Shown: positions 25,590-33,403 of the stretch, one piece after another
How positions within the stretch are numbered: the stretch's first letter is position 1
How the letters are laid out: every line of letters starts with the position of its first letter
NCBI GenBank assembly: GCA_003212275.1
Contig: QCQE01000009.1
Span: 1 to 41,791, forward strand
Reading direction: 5' to 3'
DNA: 41,791 nt
From: Pelagibacteraceae bacterium AG-447-N18
GTDB lineage: Bacteria; Pseudomonadota; Alphaproteobacteria; Pelagibacterales; Pelagibacteraceae
Notes under the pieces: generated by a model
Seen by the model: only the letters and a program-made list of their open reading frames with translations
Told to the model about the DNA's origin: nothing
Databases searched by the model: none
Program-made: the position numbers and the translations under genes

Positions 25590-26704
25590 TTGATATCGTT
25601 ATAAAGGTTGATAGCATATCTGTCAGTCATACCAGAAATAAAATCAGAAACTGATCGATATTTGTTTTTAGATAAATGTTCTTTTGAAATAAATTTTGCC
25701 GGATTTTTACTTATTTTGGTAAACAATCTTTTAATTATTAATTTACCTTTGTTATTTTTATTTAGCACATTCTTGTTATTGTACATTTTGGACCTTAAAA
25801 AATACCTAATTTCATTATCAGAATTTTTAATTTTATCAGAGAAATCAACCATAAGAAAATCAGTTTTATTCAAATCATTTCTACTTTTAATTTTATTTTG
25901 ATTAAGATTTTTGATGGTATTACTTATTAAATCTTTGATCATTAAGTCAATTGAATCTCTTATAATCTGGTAAGTTGCAATCTTGTAATTTTTTTTGTTA
26001 ATTTTTTTTTTATATTTTCTATAAATATTTTTAAAAAAATCTATTTCTACTAACTCTTCTAATCTGAATAAGTTTGCTTTAATACCATCTTGTATGTCAT
26101 GGTTATTATAAGCAATATCATCAGATATAGATGAAATTTGAGCCTCTAGTGATGGAAAGGTATTAAAATTAATCATGTTTTTAAATTTCTTAACACCTAT
26201 TAATTCATCAACTAAATGAAAATCTTCAACTGGACCATTGTGTTTTAAAAGTCCTTCTAATGTTTCAATAGAGAGATTTAAGCCACTAAATTTCAAATAC
26301 TTATTTTCTAAAAACATAACAATTCTTAATGTTTGTAAATTGTGATCAAACCCTCCATGAGTGCTCATACATTCATTTAAAGCATCTTCACCTGCATGAC
26401 CGAATGGAGTGTGGCCCAAATCGTGGGCTAAACTGAGTGTTTCTGCTAAGTCCTCGTTCAAACTGAAATATCTGGCGATGGATCTTGCTATTTGAGCAAC
26501 CTCCATAGAATGAGTAATTCGAGTTCTATAATGATCCCCTTCAGTATTAACAAATACCTGTGTTTTATGTTTCAATCTTCTAAATGAAGCGCTGTGAATA
26601 ATACGATCTCTATCTCTTTGATAAGGTGATCTATATTTTGACAAAGATTCCTTAAATATCCTACCTTTACTTTTGAATTGACCTATCTTTGAGTATTTTT
26701 TCAT
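25586..26704 (-). CDS. dgt: dGTP triphosphohydrolase-like HD domain protein
   Basis: The 372-residue protein belongs to the HD-domain dNTP triphosphohydrolase family, which turns dNTPs into nucleosides and triphosphate. Metal-binding residues are H65 (RITHSMEV), H94-D95 (LAHDLGHTPFGHAGEDAL) and the later Asp in EAQISSISDDIAYNNHDIQD. RDRIIHSASFRRLKHKTQVF is the family's N-terminal block. The C-terminal half is Lys/Asn-rich. It is the first gene of the dgt-argS cluster and divergent from erpA across 50 bp. Confidence 0.93.
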   Translation of the reverse strand: MKKYSKIGQFKSKGRIFKESLSKYRSPYQRDRDRIIHSASFRRLKHKTQVFVNTEGDHYRTRITHSMEVAQIARSIARYFSLNEDLAETLSLAHDLGHTPFGHAGEDALNECMSTHGGFDHNLQTLRIVMFLENKYLKFSGLNLSIETLEGLLKHNGPVEDFHLVDELIGVKKFKNMINFNTFPSLEAQISSISDDIAYNNHDIQDGIKANLFRLEELVEIDFFKNIYRKYKKKINKKNYKIATYQIIRDSIDLMIKDLISNTIKNLNQNKIKSRNDLNKTDFLMVDFSDKIKNSDNEIRYFLRSKMYNNKNVLNKNNKGKLIIKRLFTKISKNPAKFISKEHLSKNKYRSVSDFISGMTDRYAINLYNDIK

Positions 26705-26754
26705 CCTTTAAAATAAAATATTAAGTATTATATTACTAATACCAGTGATCAATT

Positions 26755-27072
26755 ATGATTAAAGAAATTAAATTTACTGATAAAGCACTAAAACAGATCA
26801 ATGTTTTGCTGTCTAAAAAAGATAAAGGGTCTTTTTTTAGAATCGCTATTAAAGGTGGTGGTTGCTCAGGATTTCAATACGAATTCACTTTTGATAAAGA
26901 AAAATCAAAAGATGATTTAAACTTTGAAAATATTTTAATTGATAAAACTTCAGCAGATTTATTAAAAGGCTCTGAAGTTGATTATGTTTCAGAATTAATT
27001 GGTGAACAATTTAAGATAACAAATCCACAAACTAAGTCATCTTGTGGTTGTGGTGTTTCTTTTTCTCTTTAA
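26755..27072 (+). CDS. erpA: A-type iron-sulfur cluster carrier (ErpA/IscA family)
   Basis: The 105-residue protein delivers Fe-S clusters to target proteins. The three cluster-binding cysteines are C37 (GGGCSGFQY), C97 and C99 (SSCGCGVSF). Sequence alone does not separate ErpA from IscA. The symbol rests on the neighbourhood beside xth and dgt, where alphaproteobacteria commonly carry erpA. Its TAA overlaps the xth ATG by one base at 27072. Confidence 0.92.
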   Translation: MIKEIKFTDKALKQINVLLSKKDKGSFFRIAIKGGGCSGFQYEFTFDKEKSKDDLNFENILIDKTSADLLKGSEVDYVSELIGEQFKITNPQTKSSCGCGVSFSL

Positions 27073-27848
27073 TGATTATTTCTTCATGGAATGTAAATTC
27101 TGTGAGAGCTCGTATAGAAAATATCAAAAGTTATCTCTTAAAATATAAACCAGATATCCTAATGATGCAGGAAATCAAAACAGAGGATGTAAATTTTCCC
27201 TATGATGATTTTTCAGCAATGGATTATGAAAGTCACGTATTTGGCCAAAAAAGTTATAATGGGGTTGCGATTATATCTAAAGGTAAATTAAAAAATATTA
27301 AAACTGACTTAATCAAAGATAAACTAAAGCAATCAAGAATAATTTCAGCTGAACTGGAGTATAAGAAGAAAAATATTCAATTAATAAATATTTATACACC
27401 TAATGGAAATCCTGTAGATACAGATAAATATAAATATAAGAAACAATGGTTGGATGATTTAATTAAACAATTAAAGAGTTTAAGTAAAAAAAATTCAAAT
27501 ATTATTCTTGCTGGAGATTTTAACATTATTCCAGCACCTGAAGATGTTTATAATCCAAAAAGTTTTGAGGATGATGCTCTGTTTAGATTGGAAATAAGAA
27601 AAAAATTAAGAGAAATGATCAACCTTGGTTTTAGTGATGTCTATAGACATTTTAATGAAACTAAGGAAGGTTATACCTTTTGGGACTACATGAGAGGTGC
27701 TTGGCAAAAAAATAATGGGATGCGAATTGATCACTTCTTAGTTTCAAATTCTTTGGTTGATCAAATTAAAGGTATAAATATTAATAAAGATCCAAGAGGT
27801 CGTGAGAAACCTTCAGATCATACACCGATTGAAATAACTTTAGCTTAG
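27072..27848 (+). CDS. xth: Exodeoxyribonuclease III (AP endonuclease)
   Basis: The 258-residue enzyme is a member of the Exo III/APE family, acting in base-excision repair at abasic sites. I place the start at the ATG at 27072, giving MIISSWNVNSVRARI, because the family begins there; an in-frame ATG at 27042 would add ten residues inside erpA. N7, E34 (LMMQEIKTED), the GDFNI metal and catalytic Asp/Asn motif and the SDHTPI His are present. It converges on the Ldh-family gene, overlapping by 9 bases. Confidence 0.95.
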   Translation: MIISSWNVNSVRARIENIKSYLLKYKPDILMMQEIKTEDVNFPYDDFSAMDYESHVFGQKSYNGVAIISKGKLKNIKTDLIKDKLKQSRIISAELEYKKKNIQLINIYTPNGNPVDTDKYKYKKQWLDDLIKQLKSLSKKNSNIILAGDFNIIPAPEDVYNPKSFEDDALFRLEIRKKLREMINLGFSDVYRHFNETKEGYTFWDYMRGAWQKNNGMRIDHFLVSNSLVDQIKGININKDPRGREKPSDHTPIEITLA

Positions 27849-28838
27849 AGATTTTATTTTATTAACCAAGTCTTCATTAATATTTCGAGGGCCTTTATCT
27901 AATCTATTTTTGTGTCTTCTTTCACCTGGAAGTCTAACCCCATCAAAAGATTTCATTTTATCAAAAAATTCATCTGCATGTTTTTGCCAATTTGTTCCTG
28001 AAGTTTTGTCAGGTGAAATTGCAATGATAAATTCTCCCCCGCTTGGTGGTCCACCATCATTATTATCTTTAGCTGCTGTTTCAAAACTAAAATTATCACC
28101 AACCAAAGCACCAGCCATTAACTCAACCATCATTGCTATTGCTGAACCTTTGTAACCACCAAAAGGAAGTAATACACCACCATCTGCAATTGCGCCTGGA
28201 TCAGTAGTCTCTTTACCATCTTTAGTTAAACCAGTTCCAAGTGGAACTTTGTGCCCTTCTCTTTTAGCGACTTGGACTTCTCCCATTGCCATTGATGCTG
28301 TGGCCATATCATAAACGACTGGAGTTTTACCAGGTCGCGGCCAAGCAAATGAAATCGGATTTGTTCCAAACAATGGTTTGATTGCACCAGCAGGTGCTAC
28401 AGCAGGTTTGTATGATGTGCATGCAAAAGCAACTAAACCTTCTTCTGCTAACTTTTCTGTTTCGGGCCACATCGCTGCCATGTGATGAGAATTATTTATT
28501 GCAAGCACTGCTACACCATTTTCTTTTGCAGCTTTAGCTAATTCAGGCAACCCTTTATTTAAAACTACTGGCGCTAAACAATTATTGCCTTGAACTTTTA
28601 TAACTGATGAAGAAATTTTTTTAATTTCAGGCTTTCCTTTACCATTAATTTTTCCGCTTTTTAAACCACTCACATATGCAGGTAATCTAAACAAACCATG
28701 TGATAAAGATCCATCCCTTTCGGCATTTCTAATCAGGTCAGACAGAATAGAAGCTGTTTCATCATCACAACCATTAGCTAGTAAAGTTTTTTTAGCTAAA
28801 TCAAAAATTTCATCTAATGTCAGGGAAACTGTACTCAT
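27840..28838 (-). CDS. Ldh-family NAD(P)H-dependent oxidoreductase, DpkA-like
   Basis: The 332-residue protein belongs to the malate/L-lactate dehydrogenase-like (Ldh_2) family with its own nucleotide-binding fold. The catalytic His is H47 in SHGLFRLPAY. NNSHHMAAMWPETEKLAEEG, KPLFGTNPISFAWPRPG and LLPFGGYKGSAIAMMVELMAGAL resemble delta1-piperideine-2-carboxylate / pyrroline-2-carboxylate reductase (DpkA) more than malate or ureidoglycolate dehydrogenases. If so it would reduce cyclic imino acids from lysine or hydroxyproline breakdown. Substrate is a family-level inference; neighbours give no metabolic clue. Confidence 0.8.
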   Translation of the reverse strand: MSTVSLTLDEIFDLAKKTLLANGCDDETASILSDLIRNAERDGSLSHGLFRLPAYVSGLKSGKINGKGKPEIKKISSSVIKVQGNNCLAPVVLNKGLPELAKAAKENGVAVLAINNSHHMAAMWPETEKLAEEGLVAFACTSYKPAVAPAGAIKPLFGTNPISFAWPRPGKTPVVYDMATASMAMGEVQVAKREGHKVPLGTGLTKDGKETTDPGAIADGGVLLPFGGYKGSAIAMMVELMAGALVGDNFSFETAAKDNNDGGPPSGGEFIIAISPDKTSGTNWQKHADEFFDKMKSFDGVRLPGERRHKNRLDKGPRNINEDLVNKIKSLS

Positions 28839-28880
28839 CCCATTATTAGATATTATTTATAACTAAAGATCAATTTCTAA

Positions 28881-29933
28881 TTAACAACCTTTGAAAGATT
28901 TTGACATATTACCTATTAAATCAAAATACAAATCCTTACCTGGATCAAGTGTAGCTCCTAATGGATCAATTACACCTGTTGCAACATTAGTATCTTTTGC
29001 TACAGCTTTAATAATATCAGGATTAAATTGAGGCTCTGAAAATATACAACTAACTTTATCATGCTCAATTACCTCTCTGATTTCAGCTAATTGCTCAGCA
29101 CCCGGCATAACGTCTGTATTTACTGTAAATGCTCCAAGAATATTTATCCCAAATCTTTTTTCAAAGTATTGATAGGCGTCATGGAAGACTACTGATTTAA
29201 AATCTTTATTTAATTCAGACTTAACTTTTTTTGTAAGTTTATCTAAATCATTATGAGCTTTTTTTAAATTTGCTTTATATTTAGCCTCATTTTTTTGATC
29301 ATTTTCGATTAAGTGCTCAGCCATCTCGCTTAAAATTACTTTTGCATTCATAGGATCTAACCAGATATGTGGATCAAATTCGCCATGTGCATGTCCTTCA
29401 TGACCATGCTCATCGTGACCATCTTTTTTATGCTCATCGTCATGTCCGTGTTCATCATGACCATGTTCTTTTTCCTTTTTATCATGATCGTGATCGTCAT
29501 GATCATCCTCTTTTTTTGCATGATCATCATGATCGTCTTCTTTATGACCATGATCATGCTCTTCAAAAATATTTCTTTCTCTAAATTTAAGTTTAGTTAA
29601 ACCTTTAATTTCCATTAATTCAATTTTTTCAGCTTTTTTTGCAATAGTTTTTAATGGTTTTTCTAAGAAACTTTCTATGTCCTCTCCTACCCAAAATATA
29701 ATATCTGCATTTTGAATCATTTTTGCATGTGATGGTTTAAGAGCAAATCCATGTGGTGAAGCATAACCATCAACGATTAAATCTGGTTTACCAACACCAT
29801 CCATTAAATAACTTGCAAGAGAATGGATTGGTTTAATTGTTGCAACTACTTTAATTTCAGCGTTTGCTGGCACAAAAATTGTTAAGAATGATAATATTGA
29901 TAGGATTAATGGTAATTTCTTTATGTTTTTCAT
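28881..29933 (-). CDS. znuA: Zinc ABC transporter substrate-binding protein
   Basis: ZnuA captures periplasmic Zn2+ for ZnuBC. The start at 29933 is chosen because MKNIKKL then a hydrophobic run and PANA/EIKV form a proper signal peptide; an upstream in-frame ATG at 29984 would add a non-hydrophobic stretch that crosses the Zur boxes. Ligand positions include H61 (SPHGFALKP), H189 (DPHIWLDP) and the His in FHDAYQYF. Between them, residues 126-183 form an exceptionally His/Asp-rich loop with 18 His. A Cys in SCIFSEPQF and the C-terminal Cys may form the disulfide known in E. coli ZnuA. It is divergent from znuCB-zur. Confidence 0.95.
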   Translation of the reverse strand: MKNIKKLPLILSILSFLTIFVPANAEIKVVATIKPIHSLASYLMDGVGKPDLIVDGYASPHGFALKPSHAKMIQNADIIFWVGEDIESFLEKPLKTIAKKAEKIELMEIKGLTKLKFRERNIFEEHDHGHKEDDHDDHAKKEDDHDDHDHDKKEKEHGHDEHGHDDEHKKDGHDEHGHEGHAHGEFDPHIWLDPMNAKVILSEMAEHLIENDQKNEAKYKANLKKAHNDLDKLTKKVKSELNKDFKSVVFHDAYQYFEKRFGINILGAFTVNTDVMPGAEQLAEIREVIEHDKVSCIFSEPQFNPDIIKAVAKDTNVATGVIDPLGATLDPGKDLYFDLIGNMSKSFKGC

Positions 29934-29950
29934 ATGTTGTATATTTAAAT

Positions 29951-29965
29951 TGTTATAATATAACA
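29951..29965. promoter_or_regulatory. Zur operator, box 1
   Basis: TGTTATAATATAACA is a perfect palindrome around a central base (TGTTATA-N-TATAACA), matching the Zur box core described for proteobacteria. It lies between divergent znuA and znuC, 18 bp upstream of znuA's ATG, and overlaps -10-like sequences for both directions. A zur gene is in the same locus. Confidence 0.8.
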
Positions 29966-29968
29966 CTA

Positions 29969-29983
29969 TGTAATAATATAACA
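29969..29983. promoter_or_regulatory. Zur operator, box 2
   Basis: TGTAATAATATAACA differs from box 1 at one position (A for T at position 4) and starts 18 bp after it. It lies 20 bp upstream of the znuC ATG. Two sites in this divergent region would let each direction be repressed or allow cooperative binding. Confidence 0.7.
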
Positions 29984-30003
29984 CTTATTAGTCAAGAAAT
30001 AAA

Positions 30004-30750
30004 ATGAGCACTGATCAAAATATATTGGTAAAATTAAATGATGCTGGTTTACAGTTGAACAACAGATGGTTAGTCAAAGGAGTCTCACTACAAGTTGAGA
30101 AAGGTAAAATAGTTACTCTTATAGGTCCAAATGGATCAGGAAAAAGCACAACAGCTAAAATTGCTTTAGGTATTTACAAAAAAATTGATGGTTCAGTTGA
30201 AAAATATACCCATAAAGTTGGATATGTCCCGCAGAAAATCTCAATTGATTGGACGTTACCGCTAAGAGTAAATGATTTCATGGTATTAACTGAAAGTCTT
30301 AATAAAGAGACAATTGATGAAGCTTTGTCTTTAACTGGGGTCATTCATCTTAAAAATAAAAATTTAGGAGATTTATCTGGTGGTGAGTTTCAAAGAGTTT
30401 TACTTGCAAGAGCTATATCAAAAAAACCAGAGCTATTAGTACTAGATGAACCAGTACAGGGAGTAGATTTTACTGGTGAAATTGCTTTATACGAACTAAT
30501 TAAGAAAATTTCTGATGAATTAAGTTGTGGTATCTTATTGATTTCTCATGATCTACACACTGTAATGACAGCCACTGACCATGTTGTCTGTTTAAACGGT
30601 CATGTTTGTTGCTCAGGTTCTCCAATGGATGTTGCAAAAAATAATGAATATAAAGCTTTATTTGGTGAACAAGCTTCTCAAATATTATCAAGATATGAAC
30701 ATAAGCACGATCATATTCATACAGATGAAGGTGAAATTAAAAAAAATTAG
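30004..30750 (+). CDS. znuC: Zinc ABC transporter ATP-binding protein
   Basis: The 248-residue ABC ATPase powers ZnuB. Walker A is GPNGSGKS at 41-48, the signature is LSGGEFQRVLLARA and Walker B is LLVLDEPVQGVD, with a switch His in LLISHDLHTVM. The C-terminus is His-rich (YEHKHDHIHTDEGE), a frequent trait of ZnuC proteins. It abuts znuB with no gap and lies behind the twin Zur boxes. Confidence 0.95.
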   Translation: MSTDQNILVKLNDAGLQLNNRWLVKGVSLQVEKGKIVTLIGPNGSGKSTTAKIALGIYKKIDGSVEKYTHKVGYVPQKISIDWTLPLRVNDFMVLTESLNKETIDEALSLTGVIHLKNKNLGDLSGGEFQRVLLARAISKKPELLVLDEPVQGVDFTGEIALYELIKKISDELSCGILLISHDLHTVMTATDHVVCLNGHVCCSGSPMDVAKNNEYKALFGEQASQILSRYEHKHDHIHTDEGEIKKN

Positions 30751-31554
30751 ATGTTTGATGATTTTTTTATAAGAGCTTTGGTAGCTGGAATTGGGGTTGC
30801 TTTTGTAACAGGACCTCTTGGTTGCTTTGTTATATGGAGAAGATTATCTTATTTTGGTGACACCTTAGCTCACTCTGCTTTATTAGGAGTGACATTAGCG
30901 TTTACTATGGAGTTTAATATTGCGCTATCGGTGTTTATCATTTCATCTCTGATAGCACTTATTTTAATTCAACTTCAAAAAAAAACTAATTTACCAGGTG
31001 ATGCTTTATTGGGTCTTTTAGCACACTCATCTCTGGCAGTTGGACTTGTTGTTATAGGTTTTTTAACATTTATCAGGTTTGATATTATGGGATTATTATT
31101 TGGAGATATTTTAGCGGTTTCAGTTGATGATTTGTTGATCATATGGATTGGAGGAGCATTAATCCTTTTAGTTCTAAAATTAATTTGGAAGCCTTTATTC
31201 GCTTCAACAGTAAATTATGAACTAGCAGAAGCAGAAGGCTTAAATCCGGATAGAGCTAAAGCTATATTTACAATTTTAATGGCAGCAATCATCGCTATTT
31301 CAATTAAAATGGTTGGATTGTTATTAATCACTGGGATGTTAATTATTCCTGCTGCAATGGCCAGAAATTTATCATCAAGTCCACAAAGTATGGTTATCTA
31401 TTCAATTATAGGAGGCTTGTTATCAGTAATTATTGGATTGTTAACGTCTTTGGAGTTTAATACATCCTCAGGTCCATCAATTATAACAGCAGCTTTATTA
31501 TTATTCATACTTTCATTATTTAAAATAAAACAATCTATTAAATTGAAAAATTAA
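30751..31554 (+). CDS. znuB: Zinc ABC transporter permease
   Basis: The 267-residue ABC-3 family permease has about seven or eight hydrophobic helices. Family features are FVTGPLGCFVIWRRLSYFGDTLAHSALLG near the N-terminus, the EAEGLNPDRAK coupling segment, and KMVGLLLITGMLIIPAAMARNLS. It starts on the base after znuC's stop and is followed 15 bp later by zur. Confidence 0.95.
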   Translation: MFDDFFIRALVAGIGVAFVTGPLGCFVIWRRLSYFGDTLAHSALLGVTLAFTMEFNIALSVFIISSLIALILIQLQKKTNLPGDALLGLLAHSSLAVGLVVIGFLTFIRFDIMGLLFGDILAVSVDDLLIIWIGGALILLVLKLIWKPLFASTVNYELAEAEGLNPDRAKAIFTILMAAIIAISIKMVGLLLITGMLIIPAAMARNLSSSPQSMVIYSIIGGLLSVIIGLLTSLEFNTSSGPSIITAALLLFILSLFKIKQSIKLKN

Positions 31555-31569
31555 TGAGGAATCTGTAAA

Positions 31570-31971
31570 ATGAAGACAATGCATAAAGAACATACTCTCA
31601 CCAAAAATCAGCAAATTATTTTTGATTTAATTGATAAATCTCCTGAACCAATGAAAGCTTATTCAATCCTTTTTAATGTTCAAAAAAAAGGCATTAAAGC
31701 TCCCCTACAAGTTTATCGAGCGTTAGATAAGCTAGTGGAAATAGGAAAAATTCACAAAATAGAGAGTCGAAATGCATTTATTGCGTGTCACAATTCAAGC
31801 TGTCGAGTGGCTAAAGCTACAGCATTTTCTATCTGTGAGATTTGTGAGAAAGTAACAGAAATAAGTAGTGCAGGTCTTTCCAAATACTTAGCTAACTTCA
31901 AAGACAAAGATGGTATGAAATATAGTAAATACAATCTTGAGTTTTTTGGATTATGTAAAAAGTGTAGATAA
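31570..31971 (+). CDS. zur: Zinc uptake regulator, Fur family
   Basis: The 133-residue Fur-family protein has an N-terminal winged helix (about 1-70) with PLQVYRALDKLVEIGKIHKIES as the recognition and wing region. C89-x-x-C92 (ICEICEK) and C129-x-x-C132 (LCKKC) form the structural zinc site; ACHNSSC, ending at C78, supplies candidate sensory ligands. Location in the znu operon behind two Zur boxes argues for Zur over Fur or PerR and implies autoregulation by zinc-bound repressor. A GAGGA ribosome-binding site precedes the start. Confidence 0.93.
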   Translation: MKTMHKEHTLTKNQQIIFDLIDKSPEPMKAYSILFNVQKKGIKAPLQVYRALDKLVEIGKIHKIESRNAFIACHNSSCRVAKATAFSICEICEKVTEISSAGLSKYLANFKDKDGMKYSKYNLEFFGLCKKCR

Positions 31972-32015
31972 GTTATTATCTAAAATCAAAATAAAACAAG
32001 CTGAAAGGAAAACGT

Positions 32016-32237
32016 ATGTTTATTAAGAAGTATCTTAAATGGATAAGCACATTTCTAGTTTTAGTTGGTATTCTATTAACAAACCTAAATATATACCCTT
32101 TAAATATATACTTTCACGGATTAGGTGTTGTTGGATGGACTATCGCTGGATTTGTAAGCAAGGATAAAGCGATACTAACTAATTTTGCATTACAGATACC
32201 ATTATTTATTATTGGTATTTATAAGGTTGTATTTTAA
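32016..32237 (+). CDS. Small membrane protein, unknown function
   Basis: The 73-residue protein has three hydrophobic stretches, about 9-26, 30-47 and 54-71, with a basic N-terminus (MFIKKYLKW). The pattern NIYFHGLGVVGWTIAGFVSKDKAI resembles small multi-helix proteins found in other alphaproteobacteria (possibly DUF6552-like), but I am not sure of the family. AAAGG lies just upstream of the start. It is 44 bp downstream of zur and could be read through from the znu operon. No function can be assigned. Confidence 0.6.
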   Translation: MFIKKYLKWISTFLVLVGILLTNLNIYPLNIYFHGLGVVGWTIAGFVSKDKAILTNFALQIPLFIIGIYKVVF

Positions 32238-32400
32238 TTTTAAAGTAGACTTTGGTTTTAATTAGTTTACCTATTAACGAATCCACCTTCTGATTCTCAT
32301 ATCAATAAATTTATATATAGAATTATTTTCCATCTAGAATTACATACTCCTTAAGTCATGAATCAATAGGAACCGAAAACAATAATATAAAGGAGATAAA
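32238..32400 (+). promoter_or_regulatory. 163-bp leader ahead of the PiT-like gene, with strong Shine-Dalgarno
   Basis: The gap holds no coding frame that I can support. Its 3' end carries AAAGGAG (32389-32395), six bases before the ATG at 32401 counting from the last G, the strongest ribosome-binding site I noticed in the window. No riboswitch fold, Zur box or obvious terminator was recognised. A promoter for the PiT-like gene is likely here but not pinpointed. Confidence 0.4.
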
Positions 32401-33366
32401 ATGGATATGACTTTAATTTACACGGTTATAGGGTTTGCCCTTGCCGGTTATAGCGTAATCGCTAACGACTCAATTCAAACACTAGGTACTTTTATAGCTT
32501 CAAAAAAGAAATGGTTTAAATGGTATGTACTTGCAGGATCTGCTTCGAGTGTAATGATCATAGCTTTAGCGTGGGGATGGTATTCGTATGATGGTGATAT
32601 TTCTTACGGAAGACTAACCAGAATACCTTATCAAGAAATTCAATGGTATCACGCAGTAGCACCTGCAATACTCTTGTTATTAACAAGAGTTGGTATACCT
32701 GTATCAACAACCTTTTTAGTTCTTTCAGCATTTGCTTCAACAGTTGTGCTTGAAAAGATGCTGTTAAAAAGTGTAGTTGGTTACGGTTTAGCAGCAATGG
32801 TCGCTTATATTGCTTGGATAGCTGTTTCAAAATTTATCAATGAAAAATTAGACGAAGTTGATGAAAAATATATTGCTTTTTGGCGTAACTCAGTTTGGGT
32901 AACATCTGGGTGGTTATGGTGGGTTTGGTTATCTCACGATGTAGCTAATATTGCTGTCTATCTTCCAAGAGAGTTAGATATTTCATTACTTTTAATTGTA
33001 ATGGCATATTTTACAGCGTTGTTATTTTACATCTTTTATATTCAGGGTGGACGTATTCAAACTGTGGTTTTAGAGAAAACAGGAACGAGATATGCGAGAT
33101 CAGCTACGATTATTAACGTAATTTATGCTGCTGTCCTATACTATTTTAAAGAACTTAATGATTTGCCTATGTCCACAACATGGGTATTTGTTGGTTTATT
33201 ATGTGGTAGAGAACTTGCAATTTCAACAATGAACAAAGATTATAAGTTTAAATATGTCTTCCCATTAATTGGTAAAGACTTTCTTAAAATGATCTTTGGA
33301 TTAAGTGTTTCAGTTGGAATTGTTTTAGCAATCCACTACATAATTATTCCAAATAGTTGGTTTTAA
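32401..33366 (+). CDS. Divergent PiT-family-like permease
   Basis: This 321-residue integral membrane protein looks like a divergent member of the PiT inorganic phosphate transporter family. PiT proteins have two halves, each with a GANDxAN-type motif and a P-x-S-T-T motif. Here the first half has N22-D23 (ANDSIQTLGTFIAS) and P100-V-S-T-T104. The second half has H179-D180-V-A-N183 and P256-M-S-T-T260 followed by WVFVGLLCGRE. A soluble stretch around 140-165 separates the halves. The usual His after STT is replaced by Phe or Trp, and the second ND is HD, so the substrate may differ. It has a strong Shine-Dalgarno and appears monocistronic, converging on the guanylyltransferase gene. Confidence 0.7.
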   Translation: MDMTLIYTVIGFALAGYSVIANDSIQTLGTFIASKKKWFKWYVLAGSASSVMIIALAWGWYSYDGDISYGRLTRIPYQEIQWYHAVAPAILLLLTRVGIPVSTTFLVLSAFASTVVLEKMLLKSVVGYGLAAMVAYIAWIAVSKFINEKLDEVDEKYIAFWRNSVWVTSGWLWWVWLSHDVANIAVYLPRELDISLLLIVMAYFTALLFYIFYIQGGRIQTVVLEKTGTRYARSATIINVIYAAVLYYFKELNDLPMSTTWVFVGLLCGRELAISTMNKDYKFKYVFPLIGKDFLKMIFGLSVSVGIVLAIHYIIIPNSWF

Positions 33367-33377
33367 ATATATTTTGT

Positions 33378-33403
33378 GGTCGTGTTAATTATTTAACACG
33401 GCC
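33378..33403. terminator. Hairpin between convergent genes
   Basis: GGTCGTGTTAA (33378-33388), loop TTAT and TTAACACGGCC (33393-33403) form an 11-bp stem with one wobble position. It sits between the convergent PiT-like and guanylyltransferase genes, overlapping the last codons of the latter. No clear U-run follows in either direction, so it may be a bidirectional terminator or 3'-end stabiliser. Confidence 0.5.

Noticed and set aside
27042..27071. Upstream in-frame ATG for xth
   Set aside because: It would add ten residues encoded within erpA; the family begins at the MIISSWNVN start at 27072.
29357..29600. Several open frames on both strands rich in His, Met, Asp or Ile
   Set aside because: They are alternative readings of the low-complexity ZnuA His loop.
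29934..29984. Upstream in-frame ATG for znuA
   Set aside because: The added stretch spoils the signal peptide and would put the Zur boxes inside the coding region.
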